A stretch of 27,990 bases of DNA from Pseudomonadota bacterium (GCA_023390395.1 JAEWCY010000157.1:1-27990), one strand, 5' to 3'; positions 14,418-22,800 are shown, counted from the stretch's first letter. Translations and numbers: made by a program. The notes: generated by a model from the letters alone, not told the origin.

Positions 14418-14453
14418 CAAAAAAAGCCGCCATCGAATTTTTCCGATGGCGGC
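14418..14453 (-). terminator. Intrinsic terminator of int
   Basis: GCCGCCATCG (14426-14435) pairs perfectly with CGATGGCGGC (14444-14453), loop 8 nt. On the minus strand it is followed by a run of eight T (A-run around 14418-14425). It stands 25 bp after the int stop and shields the alpA promoter from readthrough. Confidence 0.85.
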
Positions 14454-14478
14454 CTTCAGGCGAGCGGGCTGCTCGGGG

Positions 14479-15684
14479 TCAGGTCGGTGACAGGTCGCCG
14501 CCCTCACCGGCTTCCAGGTCGGCGAGGAAATTTGCCCATGCCTGCATCATGCGGCGGCGTTCCGGTAGAAGCTGAGCCCGGTTGTAGGCCGCGCGGACCT
14601 TGTTCCTTTCCATGTGCGCCAATTGACGCTCAATCACGTCAGGTGGCCAGCCGGCCTCATTTAAGAGCGTCGAGGCCATGGCCCGAAATCCATGCCCCGT
14701 CATCTCCTCTTTTGAGTAGCCCAGGCGACGCAGGGCGGCCAGGATCGTAACCTCGGACATAGGCCGCGTGTCGGATCGCGTACATGGGAAAAGATACTTC
14801 CCCGCCCCTGTTAGTGGCCGAAGCTCGTCCAATAGCTCTAATGCTTGCGTAGCCAACGGGACTATGTGCTGGTCGCGCATTTTCATTTTTGCGGCCGGTA
14901 TCCGCCACTCGGCGCGTCCGACGTCGATCTCTTCCCACTCGGCGTGGCGCAGTTCGCCGGGCCTTACGAAAGTCAACGCCCCGAAGCGTAAGGCCACCCG
15001 GGTCGTGAAACCTCCCGTGTACGAGTCGATGGCCCGCATGAGCGCCCCGGCTCCGGCCGGATCGGTGATGGCCGCTCGGTGATCGCCCTTGACCGGAGTC
15101 AACGCGCCCCGGAGGTCGCCGGCCGGATCGCGTTCGGCCCGGCCTGTAGCAATGGCATACCGGAAAACCTGCGAGCAGATTTGATGGACGCGGTGTGCCG
15201 TCTCGACCGTCCCCTTGTCCTCGACGCGTCGTAGGCAGGCAAGCAGGTCGGGAGCGCCAATCTCTCGGATGGGTTTGGCGCCAAGCCAGGGGAAGACATA
15301 AAGCTCGAATCGGCGAATTATCTTTTCGGAATGCTCGATAACCCACGTTTTCGACTTCCGCGCGTGCCACTCGCGGGCGATGGGCTCAAAAGTATCAGCG
15401 GGCGCGTCCGCCTCCTCGCGTGCGGCCTTTTTGACCTCGGCGGGGTCTTTCCCTTCGGCCAGGAGCTTTCGTGTCTCCTCGCGGCGATCTCGCGCTTCCC
15501 GGAGGGAGATTTCGGGGTAGGGGCCTAGGCTGAGGATTCGTTCCCTCTTGTCGATCCAGTATCGGAACCGCCAGAACTTGTTACCATTGGGCCGGACTTC
15601 CAAGTAGAGCCCTCGCTCGTCTCGGATGCGCTGTATCTTGTCGGTGGGGCGGAAACTGCGAACCGCGGTGTCCGTCAATGCCAT
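14479..15684 (-). CDS. int: Tyrosine integrase, P4/DUF4102 type
   Basis: 401 residues. N-terminal arm-binding domain (about 1-90) has the family pattern LTDTAVRSFRPTDK ... RDERGLYLEVRPNGNKFWRFRYW. The core-binding region covers about 95-200. The catalytic domain holds Arg241 (RPGELRHAEW), a Lys around 266-268 (AAKMKMRDQHIVPL), His331-x2-Arg334 (HGFRAMAST), His357 (LAHMER) and nucleophile Tyr367 (AAYNRA), so the active site is complete. GGGAGGA lies about 8 nt before the ATG. It recombines the element into the tRNA-Ala 3' end 250 bp away. GTGTACGG repeats between int and the att site are likely its arm sites. Confidence 0.95.
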   Translation of the reverse strand: MALTDTAVRSFRPTDKIQRIRDERGLYLEVRPNGNKFWRFRYWIDKRERILSLGPYPEISLREARDRREETRKLLAEGKDPAEVKKAAREEADAPADTFEPIAREWHARKSKTWVIEHSEKIIRRFELYVFPWLGAKPIREIGAPDLLACLRRVEDKGTVETAHRVHQICSQVFRYAIATGRAERDPAGDLRGALTPVKGDHRAAITDPAGAGALMRAIDSYTGGFTTRVALRFGALTFVRPGELRHAEWEEIDVGRAEWRIPAAKMKMRDQHIVPLATQALELLDELRPLTGAGKYLFPCTRSDTRPMSEVTILAALRRLGYSKEEMTGHGFRAMASTLLNEAGWPPDVIERQLAHMERNKVRAAYNRAQLLPERRRMMQAWANFLADLEAGEGGDLSPT

Positions 15685-15697
15685 GGCTCATCCTCCC

Positions 15698-15808
15698 GGT
15701 GTACGGTCATGTACGACGGCGTGGGGCGGGTAGCCGGTTCAAGACACGATGGGGGAATCGGATAGCCGCCGTGTACGGTCGGGCCGGAAAACAGCCGCCG
15801 TGTACGGT
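15698..15808. repeat. Right-end GTGTACGG repeats (candidate integrase arm sites)
   Basis: GGTGTACGG at 15698-15706 and a 16-bp direct repeat AGCCGCCGTGTACGGT at 15764-15779 and 15793-15808 (29 bp start to start), with a degenerate ATGTACGAC at 15710-15718. The GTGTACG core is shared with the left end (6275-6294). Position between int and attR suits arm-type binding and possible int autoregulation. Confidence 0.6.
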
Positions 15809-15848
15809 TCAGTACCCGATAAATGTTGGATGTCAAAAGGCTGGAAAA

Positions 15849-15882
15849 GACAAAGCTGGACTATCTCTAGCCCAGCTTTGTC
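15849..15882 (-). terminator. Hairpin beyond the tRNA 3' end, replacement terminator
   Basis: GACAAAGCTGG (15849-15859) and CCAGCTTTGTC (15872-15882) form an 11-bp stem with a 12-nt loop. On the minus strand it is followed by TTTTCC. It lies 52 bp after the tRNA, so it could end the tRNA transcript in the integrated state, replacing the native terminator now at 6164-6192. The U-tract is short. Confidence 0.5.
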
Positions 15883-15933
15883 AGGGATTTTCAGGGTTTG
15901 AAGCCTATATTGGACTACCCTGTTTTGATCCAG

Positions 15934-15950
15934 TGGTGGAGGCGATGGGA
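15934..15950. repeat. Right attachment-site repeat (within tRNA-Ala)
   Basis: TGGTGGAGGCGATGGGA, identical to 6202-6218. It spans the encoded CCA, discriminator base, 3' acceptor strand and part of the T-arm of the tRNA. The tRNA stays intact on this side. Confidence 0.9.
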
Positions 15951-16009
15951 CTTGAACCCACTACCTATGCGTTGCGAACGCATCGCTCTCCCAGATGAGC
16001 TACGCCCCC
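15934..16009 (-). tRNA. tRNA-Ala (anticodon CGC)
   Basis: 76 nt with encoded CCA. The acceptor stem pairs GGGGGCG with CGCCTCC and includes a G3-U70 wobble, the alanine identity determinant. The anticodon loop is TTCGCAA, with CGC at positions 34-36, reading GCG codons. The T-loop is TTCAAGT. It has its own promoter and is the integration target of the element. Confidence 0.95.
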
Positions 16010-16022
16010 GTTGGAAAAAAGG

Positions 16023-16051
16023 TCTATAGGCGCAATCCGGGGGGCGGTCAA
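16023..16051 (-). promoter_or_regulatory. Promoter of tRNA-Ala
   Basis: On the minus strand TTGACC (16046-16051), 17-nt spacer, TATAGA (16023-16028), followed by the tRNA 5' end 14 nt later. Strong match to sigma70 consensus and right position. Confidence 0.72.
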
Positions 16052-16195
16052 GGAATCCCTGCCGCCGGCCCGGCAAAAATCCGATCTTCGCCCGGCGGGC
16101 GGTTGACCGCGAAGGCGGCCTCTGCCACAGTATCAGCTGGAATTGTCCGGAACCATTATGCCTTTTTTGGCCGATGGCCAAAAGGAGCCCCCTTC

Positions 16196-16645
16196 ATGAA
16201 AGTCCATCGCGCCCTGCGGATGGAGCGCTGCATCGGCTGCCATTCCTGCTCCCTGGCCTGCGCCAGGCTCGTCTACAAAAGCTTCTCCTGGAACACCGCC
16301 GGCATCCGCATCCGCTCCACCGGCGGCGTGTCCAGCGGCTTCCAGGCCGTCCTGTGCCTGGCCTGCGACCCCGCCCCCTGCGCCGCCGCCTGCCCCACCG
16401 GGGCCATGGCCCCGCGCAAGTCCGGCGGCGGGGTGCTGCTCAAAAAATCCCTGTGCGTGCAGTGCGGCAAATGCGCCGCCGCCTGCCCCGTGGAGGCCAT
16501 CAATCTCGATGCCGGCGGCAACCCCAACGTCTGCCTCCACTGCGGCCAGTGCATCCCCTTTTGCCCCCACGACTGCCTGGAGCTGGTGGAGGCCGCCGCG
16601 CCCGCCGCCCCCTGCCTGGAGAGCTGCCATGTCGCCGACAAATAA
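16196..16645 (+). CDS. Four-cluster polyferredoxin, electron-transfer partner of the AOR-family enzyme
   Basis: 149 residues from the ATG at 16196 with AAGGAG about 9 nt upstream. Four 4Fe-4S type Cys groups are visible: CIGCHSCSLAC near the N-terminus, CLACDPAPCAAACP, CVQCGKCAAACP and CLHCGQCIPFCP. This layout matches the small iron-sulfur subunit of AorAB-type aldehyde oxidoreductases and of the enterobacterial YdhY-YdhV pair, and it has no Tat signal, so it is cytoplasmic. It would pass electrons from the tungsten/molybdenum enzyme to ferredoxin, NAD-linked or quinone acceptors. Its stop overlaps the start of the AOR gene by 17 nt. A short Ala/Pro tail with two more Cys (PCLESCH) may be unrelated to clusters. 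Confidence 0.85.
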   Translation: MKVHRALRMERCIGCHSCSLACARLVYKSFSWNTAGIRIRSTGGVSSGFQAVLCLACDPAPCAAACPTGAMAPRKSGGGVLLKKSLCVQCGKCAAACPVEAINLDAGGNPNVCLHCGQCIPFCPHDCLELVEAAAPAAPCLESCHVADK

Positions 16646-18398
16646 CGACAAGAATCTCTTCCGTGTCCTCGTGTACGACCTTTCGGCCAGGCGCGGCGAC
16701 ATCGCCCTCGTGCCGGGACGGAGCGAGGTCATCGGCGGCTCGGGCTTGGCGGCGCTGCTCTACGAAAAATACGGCCTGCCCGGGGCCGCGCCCTTCGATC
16801 CCGGCCAGCCGCTGATTTTCGCCATCGGCCCGGCCACGGGCTATTTCCCGCTCATGAGCAAGACCGTGTGCGGCTTCAAGTCGCCGTACAACGGCAACTA
16901 CGCCGAATCCCACGCCGGCGGCCGCTCGGCCCTGGCCCTGCGCTTCGCCGGCTTCGACGCCCTTGTGCTGACGGGCCGGGCCGAGCGCCTGTCGACGCTG
17001 GTCGTCGGCGCGCGGCGCATCGAACTCCTCGACGTCCACTACCTGCGCGGGGCGGACGTGTTCACCACGGGCAAGCTGCTGCGAAAGATCGCCGCCGGGG
17101 CCTCGGGCCACCGCAGCATCCTGCGCATCGGCCCGGCCGGCGAAAACGGCGGGGCCTACGCCTGCATCAACGTGGACACCTACCGCCACTTCGGCCGCCT
17201 GGGCGCGGGCGCGGTCATGGGCGCGAAGAACTGCAAGGCCCTGGTGGTCATGGGCGACGGCGACCTGCCCCTGCCCGAGGACAAGGCCTATCCCAAGCTT
17301 TTCAAGGACATCCACGAGAAGGTCACCTCCTCGGGCATGATGGAGAAATACCACGACCTGGGCACGCCGGCCAACGTCCTGCCCCTAAACGCCCTCAAAT
17401 CCCTGCCCTGGCGCAACCTGAGCGCCACCAGCGACCCCGAGGCGGACAAGATCTCGGGCGAGGCCTTCGCGGAAAAGCTCCTCATGCACAACGCCGCCTG
17501 CGCCGGCTGCCCGGTGGGCTGCATCCACGTGGGCATGGTGCGCGAGATGTTTTCCTCTTCCCACCGCTTCGCCATCCACCAGGTGGCCTACGACCACGAG
17601 CCCAACTTCGCCGTGGGCCCCATGCTCGGCGTGACCGACCCCAGCGAGGTGCTGGCCATAAACGACATGGCCGACCGGCAGGGCCTGGACGTCATCTCCG
17701 CCGGCGTGGTCCTGGCCTGGGCCGTGGAGGCCACGCAAAAGGGCCTGGTTTCGGAAAAGGAGACCGAGGTGCGGCTGGCCTTCGGCGACGCCGCCGCCTT
17801 CAAGCGGGCCATGTGGCTGATCGGGCATAAGGCCAACGACTTCTACGCCGCCCTGGGCCAGGGGGCGCTCGCGGCCGCCAAGGCCTACGGCGGCGAGGAC
17901 TTCGCCTGCGTGCTCGGCCAGGAGATGGCCGGCTACGCCACGGGCGAGACCTACTTCGCCTCCCAGACCGTGTCCTTCCGCCATTCCCACCTGGACACCG
18001 GGGCCTATTCCTACGACCAGAAGCACAAGGAAATGGACGTGGACGCGGTGGTCAGGTTCCTGGTGGACGACGAACGCGAACGCGTGCTCCTGACCTGCCT
18101 GGTGGCCTGCCTCTTCGCCCGAGAGGTCTACAAGCCCGAGGTCGTGGCCCAGGTACTGACGTGCCTCGGCCTGCCCGAGCTGGCGGCCGGCATCGACACA
18201 GCGGCGGAAAACGCCCGCCGGGCCCGCTGGCGGCTCAAGATGGCCACGGGATACGACCCCAGGAGCACGCGCATCCCCAAACGCTTCGCCGAGATCGAAA
18301 CCTGGAAGGGGCCGGTGGACGCGGCCTACATGGAGGCCCTGCGCGCCGGCTACGCCGAGGCGGTGCTGGCGCTCGGCCGGCCGGCGACGCCGGCGTGA
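16629..18398 (+). CDS. AOR-family tungsten/molybdenum-pterin oxidoreductase
   Basis: 589 residues. The N-terminal domain begins LVYDLSARRGDI and continues through GGSGLAALLYEKYG, GPATGYFPLMSKTVCGFKSP and NGNYAESHAGGR, the bis-pyranopterin-binding part of the AOR family. The cluster ligands are Cys291-x2-Cys294-x3-Cys298 (CAGCPVGC), plus Cys490 or Cys494 (LLTCLVACLF) near the C-terminal side. NDMADRQGLDVISAG is the conserved family stretch following the cluster. The start at 16629 has GGAGAG just upstream and overlaps the ferredoxin. Substrate cannot be told: aldehyde oxidation to acid (AorB) or an uncharacterised YdhV-like activity. Electrons should leave through the upstream polyferredoxin. 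Length is slightly under the roughly 600 residues usual for the family. Confidence 0.87.
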   Translation: MSPTNNDKNLFRVLVYDLSARRGDIALVPGRSEVIGGSGLAALLYEKYGLPGAAPFDPGQPLIFAIGPATGYFPLMSKTVCGFKSPYNGNYAESHAGGRSALALRFAGFDALVLTGRAERLSTLVVGARRIELLDVHYLRGADVFTTGKLLRKIAAGASGHRSILRIGPAGENGGAYACINVDTYRHFGRLGAGAVMGAKNCKALVVMGDGDLPLPEDKAYPKLFKDIHEKVTSSGMMEKYHDLGTPANVLPLNALKSLPWRNLSATSDPEADKISGEAFAEKLLMHNAACAGCPVGCIHVGMVREMFSSSHRFAIHQVAYDHEPNFAVGPMLGVTDPSEVLAINDMADRQGLDVISAGVVLAWAVEATQKGLVSEKETEVRLAFGDAAAFKRAMWLIGHKANDFYAALGQGALAAAKAYGGEDFACVLGQEMAGYATGETYFASQTVSFRHSHLDTGAYSYDQKHKEMDVDAVVRFLVDDERERVLLTCLVACLFAREVYKPEVVAQVLTCLGLPELAAGIDTAAENARRARWRLKMATGYDPRSTRIPKRFAEIETWKGPVDAAYMEALRAGYAEAVLALGRPATPA

Positions 18399-18521
18399 CG
18401 GCGCGGCGACGATCGTAAGCGACGCGGCGTCGGGTCGTGCATTCCGCCGCGCCTCATGGTAGCGGTGCGGGCAAGGAACTTTCGGTTTCCCTCTCGCACC
18501 CCTCCGGGAAAGGAGTCCGCC

Positions 18522-21032
18522 ATGGCCGAGCAGCCGCAAGGCGCGCCGCGAAAGCCCCTCGAAGAAATCCTCAAGGAGGCCCGGGCCACGCCCTCCGGCC
18601 TGACCGCCGCCGAGGCGGCCAGGCGGTTGGCCGCGAACGGCCCCAACGCCCTGCCCGAAAAAAAGGTCAATCCGCTCCTGAAGCTCTTCGGCTACTTCTG
18701 GGGCCCCATCCCCTGGATGATCGAGGCGGCGGCGGCGCTCTCGGCCGTGGTCGGGCACTGGGCCGACCTGACCATCATCCTGGTGCTGCTCGTCTTCAAC
18801 GCCGCCATCGGTTTTTTCGAGGAGCACAAGGCGGAAAACGCCCTGGCCGCGCTCAAAAACCAGTTGGCGCTTCGGGCCAGGGCCCTTCGCGACGGGGCCT
18901 GGGGCGAGGTGGACGCCGCCGCCCTGGTCGTCGGCGACGTGGTCCGCCTGCGCCTGGGCGACGTCATCCCGGCCGACGCCGTGTGCATCGAGGGCGACTA
19001 CCTGAGCGTCGACCAGGCGGCGCTCACCGGCGAATCTCTGCCCGTGGCCAAGAAGGTCGGCGACACGGTCTATTCCGGGGCCGTGGCCAAGCAGGGCGAG
19101 ATGGTGGCCGTGGTCACGGCCACGGGCGCGAACACCTTCTTCGGCCGCACCGCCCGGCTGGTCTCCACGGCCGGCGCGCCTTCGCATTTCCAGAAAGCCG
19201 TGATGACCATCGGCAACTACCTGATCTACCTGACGCTGGCCATGGTGGCCGTGCTCATCCTGGTCGGCCTCGACCGGGGCGAGAAGCTCCTGGAGCTGGC
19301 CCAGTTCGCGCTGATCCTCACCGTGGCCGCCATCCCCGTGGCCATGCCGGCGGTGCTCTCCGTGACCATGGCTGTGGGCGCGCTGGCGCTGTCCCGGCTT
19401 AGGGCCATCGTCTCGCGCCTGGAGGCCATCGAGGAGATGGCCGGCATGGACATCCTGTGCTCGGACAAGACCGGCACGCTGACGCAAAACAGGCTCACCC
19501 TGGGCGAGCCCATCGTGTTCGGGGCCGGGGATGCGGCCGGGCTGCTCCTGCTCGGCGCGCTGGCCTCCAAGGCCGAGGACCGCGACGCCATCGACCTGGC
19601 CATTCTGGACGCCCTGCCGGACAAGAAGGTTCTGGAAGGCTACGGGCAGACGTCGTTTACGCCCTTCGACCCCGTGGGCAAGCGCACCGAGGCTACGGTG
19701 ACCGACGCCTCGGGCGCGACGTTCGCCGTGACCAAGGGCGCGCCGCAAGTGGTCATGGGCCTTTGCGCGCTTTCCGTCGAGGACGCGGCCCGGGCCGACG
19801 CCGTCGTGGAAGGCCTGGCCGCCAAGGGCTCGCGCACCCTGGGCGTGGCCCGCCGGGACGGGCAGGGGGTCTGGACGTTTCGCGGCATCCTGCCCCTTTC
19901 CGATCCGCCCCGGGAGGATTCGGCCGCGACCATCGCCAAGGCCGGCGAACACGGCATCGCCGTCAAGATGGTCACCGGCGACAACACGGCCATCGCCCGG
20001 GAAATTTCACGCCAGCTCGGACTTGGCGACCGCATCGTCCCGGCCGGGGACTTCTTCGTTGACGGCGCCGACGTCTCGCGCCTGGGTGCGGACGTGGAGG
20101 CGCGCATCGAATCGGCCGACGGCTTCGCCCAGGTCTTTCCCGAGCACAAGTACGGCATCGTCAAGGCGCTGCAAAACCGGGGGCACCTCGTCGGCATGAC
20201 CGGCGACGGCGTCAACGACGCCCCGGCGCTCAAGCAGGCCGACGTCGGCATCGCCGTGTCCGGGGCCACGGACGCGGCCCGGGCCGCCGCCGATCTGGTG
20301 CTGACCGCCCCGGGCCTGTCCGTCATCGTGGAGGCGGTGGAATACGCCCGCCGCATCTTCGAGCGCATGAATTCCTACGCCATCTACCGCATCACCGAGA
20401 CCATCCGCATCATGCTCTTCGTGGTGCTGGCCATCCTGGTCTACAACTTCTATCCCATAACGGCCGTCATGATCATCCTGCTGGCGCTTTTAAACGACGT
20501 GCCCATCATGACCATCGCCTACGACAACACCTACCTGGACCCCAACCCGGTGCGCTGGGACATGCGTCGGGTGCTCACACTCTCCACGGTGCTCGGCGTC
20601 ATCGGCGTCGTCGAGACTTTCGGCCTGCTCATCCTGGCCAAGACCTACCTGAAGCTCGACCTGGCCCAGATCCAGTCCTTCATCTTCCTCAAGCTGGCCG
20701 TGGCCGGGCACCTGACGCTCTTCGTGGCCCGCTCGCGCCGGCCGTTCTGGGCCAGCCCCCATCCGGCCCCGGCCATGGTCTGGTCGGCCCTGGCCACCAA
20801 GGCCCTGGCCACGGCCTGCGTGGGCCTGGGCTGGTTCGTGGCCGCCATCCCCTGGGAGTACGTGGGGCTCATCTGGGCTTACTGCATCGTCTGGCTTTTT
20901 ATTGAAGATTGGGCCAAGCTCGTGGTATACGGGCACTTGGCCATGGATCGCCCGGCAGATCGCCGGTTCCTCGGCCGCGTCAACCGCCTGCTGCATCCCG
21001 CCGCCGCGACGCGGGCGGCCGGGCCACTATAA
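18522..21032 (+). CDS. P-type ATPase, type IIIA H+-translocating
   Basis: 836 residues from the ATG at 18522 (AAGGAG 8 nt upstream; the frame is open to 18456 but without an equal start). The N-terminal cation-ATPase region carries TPSGLTAAEAARRLAANGPNALPEKK. The actuator motif is TGES near residue 169. The phosphorylated Asp315 lies in DKTGTLTQN. The hinge MTGDGVNDAPALKQADVGIAV is intact. About ten membrane segments. The late segments LLALLNDVPIMTIAYDNT are typical of plasma-membrane H+-ATPases of fungi, plants and some bacteria rather than Ca2+ or heavy-metal pumps. No CPC heavy-metal motif. It would export protons using ATP. It is followed 27 nt later by pgi on the same strand, so the two may share a transcript. 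Confidence 0.9.
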   Translation: MAEQPQGAPRKPLEEILKEARATPSGLTAAEAARRLAANGPNALPEKKVNPLLKLFGYFWGPIPWMIEAAAALSAVVGHWADLTIILVLLVFNAAIGFFEEHKAENALAALKNQLALRARALRDGAWGEVDAAALVVGDVVRLRLGDVIPADAVCIEGDYLSVDQAALTGESLPVAKKVGDTVYSGAVAKQGEMVAVVTATGANTFFGRTARLVSTAGAPSHFQKAVMTIGNYLIYLTLAMVAVLILVGLDRGEKLLELAQFALILTVAAIPVAMPAVLSVTMAVGALALSRLRAIVSRLEAIEEMAGMDILCSDKTGTLTQNRLTLGEPIVFGAGDAAGLLLLGALASKAEDRDAIDLAILDALPDKKVLEGYGQTSFTPFDPVGKRTEATVTDASGATFAVTKGAPQVVMGLCALSVEDAARADAVVEGLAAKGSRTLGVARRDGQGVWTFRGILPLSDPPREDSAATIAKAGEHGIAVKMVTGDNTAIAREISRQLGLGDRIVPAGDFFVDGADVSRLGADVEARIESADGFAQVFPEHKYGIVKALQNRGHLVGMTGDGVNDAPALKQADVGIAVSGATDAARAAADLVLTAPGLSVIVEAVEYARRIFERMNSYAIYRITETIRIMLFVVLAILVYNFYPITAVMIILLALLNDVPIMTIAYDNTYLDPNPVRWDMRRVLTLSTVLGVIGVVETFGLLILAKTYLKLDLAQIQSFIFLKLAVAGHLTLFVARSRRPFWASPHPAPAMVWSALATKALATACVGLGWFVAAIPWEYVGLIWAYCIVWLFIEDWAKLVVYGHLAMDRPADRRFLGRVNRLLHPAAATRAAGPL

Positions 21033-21059
21033 CACCCGTCCCCTCCAAGGAGCACGCCC

Positions 21060-22703
21060 ATGCCGCTTTTCACGGAACTGCCCGCCTACGCGGCCCTGGC
21101 CGAGCATTTCGAGATGGCCCGCGACCTGCGCATGCGGGACCTCTTCGCCGCCGATCCCGGCCGGTTCGACAAGTTTTCCCTGCGCCTGGGGGACATCCTG
21201 TTCGATTATTCGAAGAACCGGGTGACGGACGAGACCATGGCCCTGCTGTTCGGCCTGGCCCGGGAGGCGGGCGTCGAGGCCCGGCGCGACGCCATGTTTT
21301 CCGGGGCCAGGATCAACCGCACCGAGGACCGGGCCGTGCTCCACGTGGCCCTTCGCAACCGCGCCGACCGGCCCATCGTCGTCGACGGCGCGGACGTCAT
21401 GCCCGAGGTCAGGAGGGTGTTGGCCCAGATGCGCGACTTCTGCGCCCGGGTCCATTCCGGGGCCTGGAAGGGCTACACCGGCAAGAAGATCACCGACGTG
21501 GTCAATATCGGCATCGGCGGCTCGGACCTAGGGCCGCAGATGGCCACGCTCGCCCTGGCCCATTACGCCGTGCCGGGCATGACCGCGCACTTCGTCTCCA
21601 ACGTGGACGGCACGCACCTGGCCGAGACGTTCAAGCGCGTCGACCCCGAGACGACGCTTTTCATCATCGCCTCGAAAACCTTCACCACCCTCGAAACCAT
21701 GGCCAACGCCCACACGGCCCGGGACTGGTTCCTCGGCCATGCGAAAGACGAGGCGGCCGTGGCCAGGCATTTCGTGGCCCTTTCCACCAACGCCCCGGCC
21801 GTGGCCGCTTTCGGCATCGACACGGACAACATGTTCGCCTTCTGGGACTGGGTCGGCGGGCGCTATTCCCTGTGGTCGGCCATCGGGCTTTCCATCGCCC
21901 TGGCCGTGGGCTTCGACAAGTTCGAGGCCATGCTGGAAGGGGCGTTTATTGCCGACGAGCACTTCCGCACCGCGCCGCTGGAGCGGAACATTCCCATCAT
22001 CATGGGCCTGCTCGGCGTCTGGTACAACAATTTCTTCGGCGCGCAGACCCAGGCGATTTTGCCCTACGACCAGTACCTCACCCGTTTCGCCGCCTACTTC
22101 CAGCAGGGCGACATGGAGAGCAACGGCAAGTCGGTGTCAAGCGACGGCCGGTTCCTGGACTACACCACCGGCCCCATCCTCTGGGGTGAGCCCGGCACCA
22201 ACGGCCAGCACGCCTTCTACCAGCTCATCCACCAGGGCAAGAAGCTCATCCCCTGCGACTTCCTGGCCGCGGCCAGAAGCCACAATCCCCTGGGCCGGCA
22301 CCAGGACATGCTGCTGTCGAACTTCTTCGCCCAGACCGAGGCGCTCATGCTCGGCAAGACCGTGGAGCAGGCCCGCGAGGAGCTTGCCGGCAAGGGCTAC
22401 GCGCCCGAGCGCCTGGAGCTGCTGTCCCGGGCCAAGTCGTTTACGGGCAACCGGCCCACCAATTCCTTCCTGTACGAGACCCTGGACCCGAAGACGCTCG
22501 GCACGCTCATCGCGCTCTACGAGCACAAGATCTTCACCCAGGGCACGATCTGGGACATCAACTCCTACGACCAGATGGGCGTGGAGCTCGGCAAGGTGCT
22601 GGCCGGCACGATCCTCAAGGAGCTGGAGGGCGACGAGGCCGTGGCCTCGCACGATTGCTCGACCAACGCGTTGATCAATTATTACAAGAAATTGCGCAGC
22701 TAG
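21060..22703 (+). CDS. pgi: Glucose-6-phosphate isomerase
   Basis: 547 residues, the usual length of the long bacterial/eukaryotic Pgi. It interconverts glucose-6-phosphate and fructose-6-phosphate in the cytosol. Visible are NIGIGGSDLGPQMATLAL (sugar-phosphate binding), SKTFTTLETMANAHTARDWF, DWVGGRYSLWSAIGLSIAL (signature 1), GEPGTNGQHAFYQLIHQG with the catalytic Glu and His region, and IWDINSYDQMGVELGK with the catalytic Lys. AAGGAG lies about 8 nt upstream of the ATG. It follows the H+-ATPase gene by 27 nt. No break or missing residue seen. Confidence 0.96.
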   Translation: MPLFTELPAYAALAEHFEMARDLRMRDLFAADPGRFDKFSLRLGDILFDYSKNRVTDETMALLFGLAREAGVEARRDAMFSGARINRTEDRAVLHVALRNRADRPIVVDGADVMPEVRRVLAQMRDFCARVHSGAWKGYTGKKITDVVNIGIGGSDLGPQMATLALAHYAVPGMTAHFVSNVDGTHLAETFKRVDPETTLFIIASKTFTTLETMANAHTARDWFLGHAKDEAAVARHFVALSTNAPAVAAFGIDTDNMFAFWDWVGGRYSLWSAIGLSIALAVGFDKFEAMLEGAFIADEHFRTAPLERNIPIIMGLLGVWYNNFFGAQTQAILPYDQYLTRFAAYFQQGDMESNGKSVSSDGRFLDYTTGPILWGEPGTNGQHAFYQLIHQGKKLIPCDFLAAARSHNPLGRHQDMLLSNFFAQTEALMLGKTVEQAREELAGKGYAPERLELLSRAKSFTGNRPTNSFLYETLDPKTLGTLIALYEHKIFTQGTIWDINSYDQMGVELGKVLAGTILKELEGDEAVASHDCSTNALINYYKKLRS

Positions 22704-22710
22704 CGTCACC

Positions 22711-22744
22711 GCCGCCGCGCCGGACCGCATCCCGGCGCGGCGGC
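22711..22744 (+). terminator. GC-rich hairpin after pgi
   Basis: GCCGCCGCGCCGG (22711-22723) and CCGGCGCGGCGGC (22732-22744) form a perfect 13-bp stem with an 8-nt loop, 7 bp after the pgi stop. There is no U-tract, so it could be a Rho-independent terminator of the L-shaped kind or an mRNA 3'-end stabiliser. Confidence 0.55.
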
Positions 22745-22778
22745 TATGCGCGGCATAAGCCGGAGCGCATAAGAGATT

Positions 22779-22800
22779 CCAAAGGGCGGGAGCCCTTTGG
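22779..22800. repeat. Small intergenic hairpin, possible REP-type element
   Basis: CCAAAGGGC (22779-22787), GGGA, GCCCTTTGG (22792-22800), followed by CCGCCGGAGGC. The motif of a short stem around GGGA next to a second GC-rich stem is like palindromic intergenic repeats dispersed in some genomes of this kind. Only one copy is in this window, so repetition is inference. Confidence 0.35.

Larger units (their letters stand above)
6202..15950. mobile_element. tRNA-Ala-integrated phage-satellite-like element (about 9.75 kb)
   Basis: Boundaries are the 17-bp direct repeats at 6202-6218 and 15934-15950. The integrase lies next to the right end and is read away from it, as in P4-like elements. Contents: int, alpA, primase and SF3 helicase on the minus strand; an iteron-rich non-coding region; one divergent plus-strand gene; then minus-strand RHH-like protein, HK97-type capsid, three small Cys-rich proteins and two other small proteins. 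Terminase, portal, head protease, tail, lysis and packaging genes are not seen. GTGTACG repeats occur just inside both ends. The core int-alpA-primase organisation is that of P4/PICI-type satellites. The lone capsid gene is unusual. A degraded prophage cannot be excluded, but the genes look intact and compactly arranged. Confidence 0.88.

Noticed and set aside
17385..19952. Long antisense frame (855 codons) opposite the AOR and ATPase genes
   Set aside because: Composition is typical GC-rich shadow (Gly/His/Ala/Arg strings), no domain; both plus-strand genes are clearly recognised.
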